Source: PALSA-968 sp964387075
GTDB taxonomy: Bacteria > Bacteroidota > Bacteroidia > B-17B0 > Aurantibacillaceae
DNA: 64,000 bases
NCBI GenBank assembly: GCA_964387075.1
Contig: CAYLVB010000006.1
Span: forward strand, 1 to 64,000
Direction: 5' to 3'
Under the pieces are notes generated by a model. It ran no database searches, was not told where the DNA came from, and was given only the letters and a program-made list of their open reading frames with translations. Every line of letters starts with the position of its first letter. Position 1 is the stretch's first letter. Both the position numbers and the translations under genes were made by a program. Positions 62,311-64,000 of this stretch are shown one piece after another.

Positions 62311-62915
62311 TTGATATTTAACGTGAGTAATTTTTTGTTTTCGATCGAAGCTTCCAGCACATCGCCCTGTTTCACAGCACTCACACCTTCCGGCGTGCCT
62401 GTAAAGATAAGATCCCCTGTTTTCAGGGTAACAAATGTGGAAACATAAGCGATCACCTGCTCAAAGGAAAACAACAGATCCTTTGTATTTCCTTTTTGTC
62501 GCTCAACGCCGTTTATCTTCAGGTCAAAACCCAGGTTGGTCAACGAGCTGAATTTATCTTTTGCAATAAACTCACTTACGGGCGCCGAATTATCAAAAGC
62601 TTTGGCTTTCTCCCAGGGAAGTCCCTTTTCCTTGCATTTCATTTGCAGGTCGCGGGCGGTAAAGTCAATTCCTATACCGATCTCGTTATAATACGTGGTG
62701 GCAAATTCTTCAGCAATGTGTTTCCCGTTCTTCGAGATCTTCAGCACGATCTCCACCTCGTGGTGCAGGTCTTTTGTGAAATCGGGATAATAAAAGTCAT
62801 TTCCCTTCAGGAGCGCAGTTTCCGGCTTCATAAAGAAAACGGGTTCGGTGGGCACTTCCGACCTCATCTCTTTGGCATGCTCAGCGTAATTACGGCCTAT
62901 ACAGATTATTTTCAT
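62307..62915 (-). CDS. Fumarylacetoacetate hydrolase family protein
   Basis: A 202-residue FAH-domain protein, cytoplasmic. Start MKIICIGRNYAEHAKEM; the metal-binding Glu residues lie in HHEVEIVLKIS and in the ITARDLQ-like DFTARDLQMKCKEKGLPW stretch; it ends with GDLIFTGTPEGVSAVKQGD. Members act as acylpyruvases, oxaloacetate decarboxylases or hydrolases of beta-diketones; the substrate cannot be told here. First gene of the five-gene overlapping operon ending with pyrC. Intergenic space to the arginase-family gene is 34 nt. Confidence 0.93.
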   Translation of the reverse strand: MKIICIGRNYAEHAKEMRSEVPTEPVFFMKPETALLKGNDFYYPDFTKDLHHEVEIVLKISKNGKHIAEEFATTYYNEIGIGIDFTARDLQMKCKEKGLPWEKAKAFDNSAPVSEFIAKDKFSSLTNLGFDLKINGVERQKGNTKDLLFSFEQVIAYVSTFVTLKTGDLIFTGTPEGVSAVKQGDVLEASIENKKLLTLNIK

Positions 62916-62949
62916 CCTGGAAAATTACTGCAAAGTACGTGTTTTTTGC

Positions 62950-64000
62950 TTAATTCTTAGCTCCAACGGCCTTCATAAAATCGCTTACAAGGTAAGCGAT
63001 CAGCTTGCCGGTCTTGAAATCGGCCTTGATGTGAGAGAGCACAGGAGCGCCCTCGGCAATGTGCAGATAACCCACAGTCAATTGACTTGCGCAGCGGTGA
63101 ATGAACTGCCTGGCCTGCAAAGGAGATATCCCGCATGAAGTACGCGAGCTGCTTGGCACATTGGTAATAGCGTCGAGATCAAGTTCAATCCCGCAATAGG
63201 TCTCCTTACAGAACTCAATACAACTATCGATCGCTTCTTTAAAGGTTTGCTTTTCACGTACAAAAATATCTTCGTATGTGTTGTAATACAAAAACTCGGG
63301 ATTGTTCCTGAATTTGTTCAATACACTTTCTACATTGTATTGTTCGTGCAAACCAAATACCGCGTATTTATTTAAAATTCCCTCTTCAAAAGCGTACGTA
63401 AACCCGTTGCCACTGTGCCTTCCTTCAAAAGGACGAAAATCGGCGTGGGCATCACAATTAATGACGTTAATGCCTTTGCGTTTGATCTTTTGGGCTTTGC
63501 GGAGCCCTTCGTTCACCGCCTTGATCACCGGGTAAGAGTTGTTATGCCCGCCACCAATAACAATGGGTATTTTTCCGCAGGCCACGATCATTTCAACATC
63601 CTCGATCACGCGGGCGTCGATGAACTCAACGAGCTTTCGCAATTTCTCAATATCGTAATGCCCCTTACCCAAACCCTTCGACTGCTCCATCAGGTCATCC
63701 ACGTCTATCTCGCCCAAAACGAGCAGCTCTTCCGACTTAAAAAATGTGTTGTGCTGCAGGTTAAGGATATTCTCTAACGCGGGCATCCACGCCGTTGCCG
63801 CTCCGGTGCGACCGTAATTAGCGCGCACGCCGATATCCTCGGGAATGCCCATCAGCACATATTTTGCTTTTGATTCGGTAAGGAATTTTTCTACATCGGC
63901 CCCCTCGGGCATGGTGACCACTTTATCTCCAACCTTGGTCTCACCATCACGTTTGCGGGTAAGCTTCTTGATGTAAGCGGGGCTGTAAAATTTAAAGTGA
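62950..64000 (-). CDS. Arginase/formimidoylglutamase family protein (5' end beyond window)
   Basis: A partial gene. The reading frame continues without a stop to the window edge (HFKFYSPAYIKKLTRKRD in the last codons), so the GTG at 63921 is not the real start. Ureohydrolase metal motifs are present: VIGGGHNNSYP, NCDAHADFRPFEGRHSGNGF and GIELDLDAITNVP. It hydrolyses a guanidino or formimidoyl group; formimidoylglutamase-like proteins of Bacteroidota have this spacing. Arginine or a relative could be its substrate, which links in theory to cyanophycin breakdown at 4 kb. It ends 34 nt before the FAH-family gene. Confidence 0.9.
   Translation of the reverse strand, partial: HFKFYSPAYIKKLTRKRDGETKVGDKVVTMPEGADVEKFLTESKAKYVLMGIPEDIGVRANYGRTGAATAWMPALENILNLQHNTFFKSEELLVLGEIDVDDLMEQSKGLGKGHYDIEKLRKLVEFIDARVIEDVEMIVACGKIPIVIGGGHNNSYPVIKAVNEGLRKAQKIKRKGINVINCDAHADFRPFEGRHSGNGFTYAFEEGILNKYAVFGLHEQYNVESVLNKFRNNPEFLYYNTYEDIFVREKQTFKEAIDSCIEFCKETYCGIELDLDAITNVPSSSRTSCGISPLQARQFIHRCASQLTVGYLHIAEGAPVLSHIKADFKTGKLIAYLVSDFMKAVGAKN

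Overview
The window is a 64 kb chromosomal segment of a member of the Bacteroidota. Several independent signs support this: C-terminal type IX secretion (T9SS) sorting tails on at least five proteins, a SprB-like giant adhesin directly followed by a PorP/SprF-family gene, Bacteroidota-type promoters (TTG, a 17-20 nt spacer, TAnnTTTG), a long alanine/lysine-rich tail on ribosomal protein S16, PafA-type phosphatase, and DUF2851- and DUF4835-era style conserved hypotheticals without Shine-Dalgarno leaders. I cannot name a genus. No rRNA, tRNA, CRISPR array, integrase or transposase gene was seen.

Layout. 0.1-2.4 kb: surface protein with a PilV/pyocin-knob-like segment, then recR. 2.5-7.6 kb: a sodium/solute symporter, cyanophycinase and cyanophycin synthetase, a nitrogen-storage unit. 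7.6-20.9 kb: an OmpR-type response regulator, then the SprF-like and 3275-residue SprB-like pair (about 34 repeats), then an NHL-repeat T9SS cargo. 21-25.2 kb: SDR, GT5-like protein, panC, a heptanucleotide array, a GT9 glycosyltransferase and a 101-residue membrane protein bracketed by inverted repeats. 25.2-33.3 kb: a histidine kinase, a lipoprotein and three exported amidohydrolase-family proteins, two of them lacking the first metal-binding HxH, with a very unusual 76-bp four-stem element in the divergent gap. 33.4-43.5 kb: T9SS cargoes (delta-60 repeat, small Por-tail protein, CotH kinase), NlpC/P60 hydrolase, thiolase, radical SAM/SPASM, a TPR protein that looks like a SpoIIE-phosphatase without its phosphatase, and an acyl-CoA carboxylase beta chain. 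43.6-50.7 kb: double-ATPase ABC protein, cobalamin adenosyltransferase, SWIB protein, DUF2851, beta-barrel, MltG, AI-2E permease. 50.9-56.3 kb: membrane lipoprotein, rpsP, OmpA-like lipoprotein, mscL, sigma-54 activator without a DNA-binding domain. 56.2-64 kb: seven-heme cytochrome with TPRs, then a tightly overlapping operon (FAH-family hydrolase, PafA phosphatase, unknown, GNAT, dihydroorotase) and an arginase-family gene cut by the window end.

How genes fit together. cphA makes and cphB begins to break down an arginine/aspartate polymer; the arginase-family gene at the far end could use released arginine, but the link is inference. Acyl-CoA carboxylase beta, thiolase and the cobalamin adenosyltransferase fit propionate/methylmalonyl-CoA metabolism. 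The T9SS cargoes depend on secretion machinery outside the window.

The least explained signal is a layer of small repeats. At least six sequence families, most with a period of exactly 7 bp, occupy intergenic gaps, often as inverted pairs, and some lie in frame inside genes: in two signal peptides, one C-terminus, a heme spacer, and (a separate 36-nt palindrome) a glycosyltransferase. One of these repeats is split precisely by a 76-bp element made of four 7-bp stems, and the uninterrupted form of the same repeat is present elsewhere in the window.
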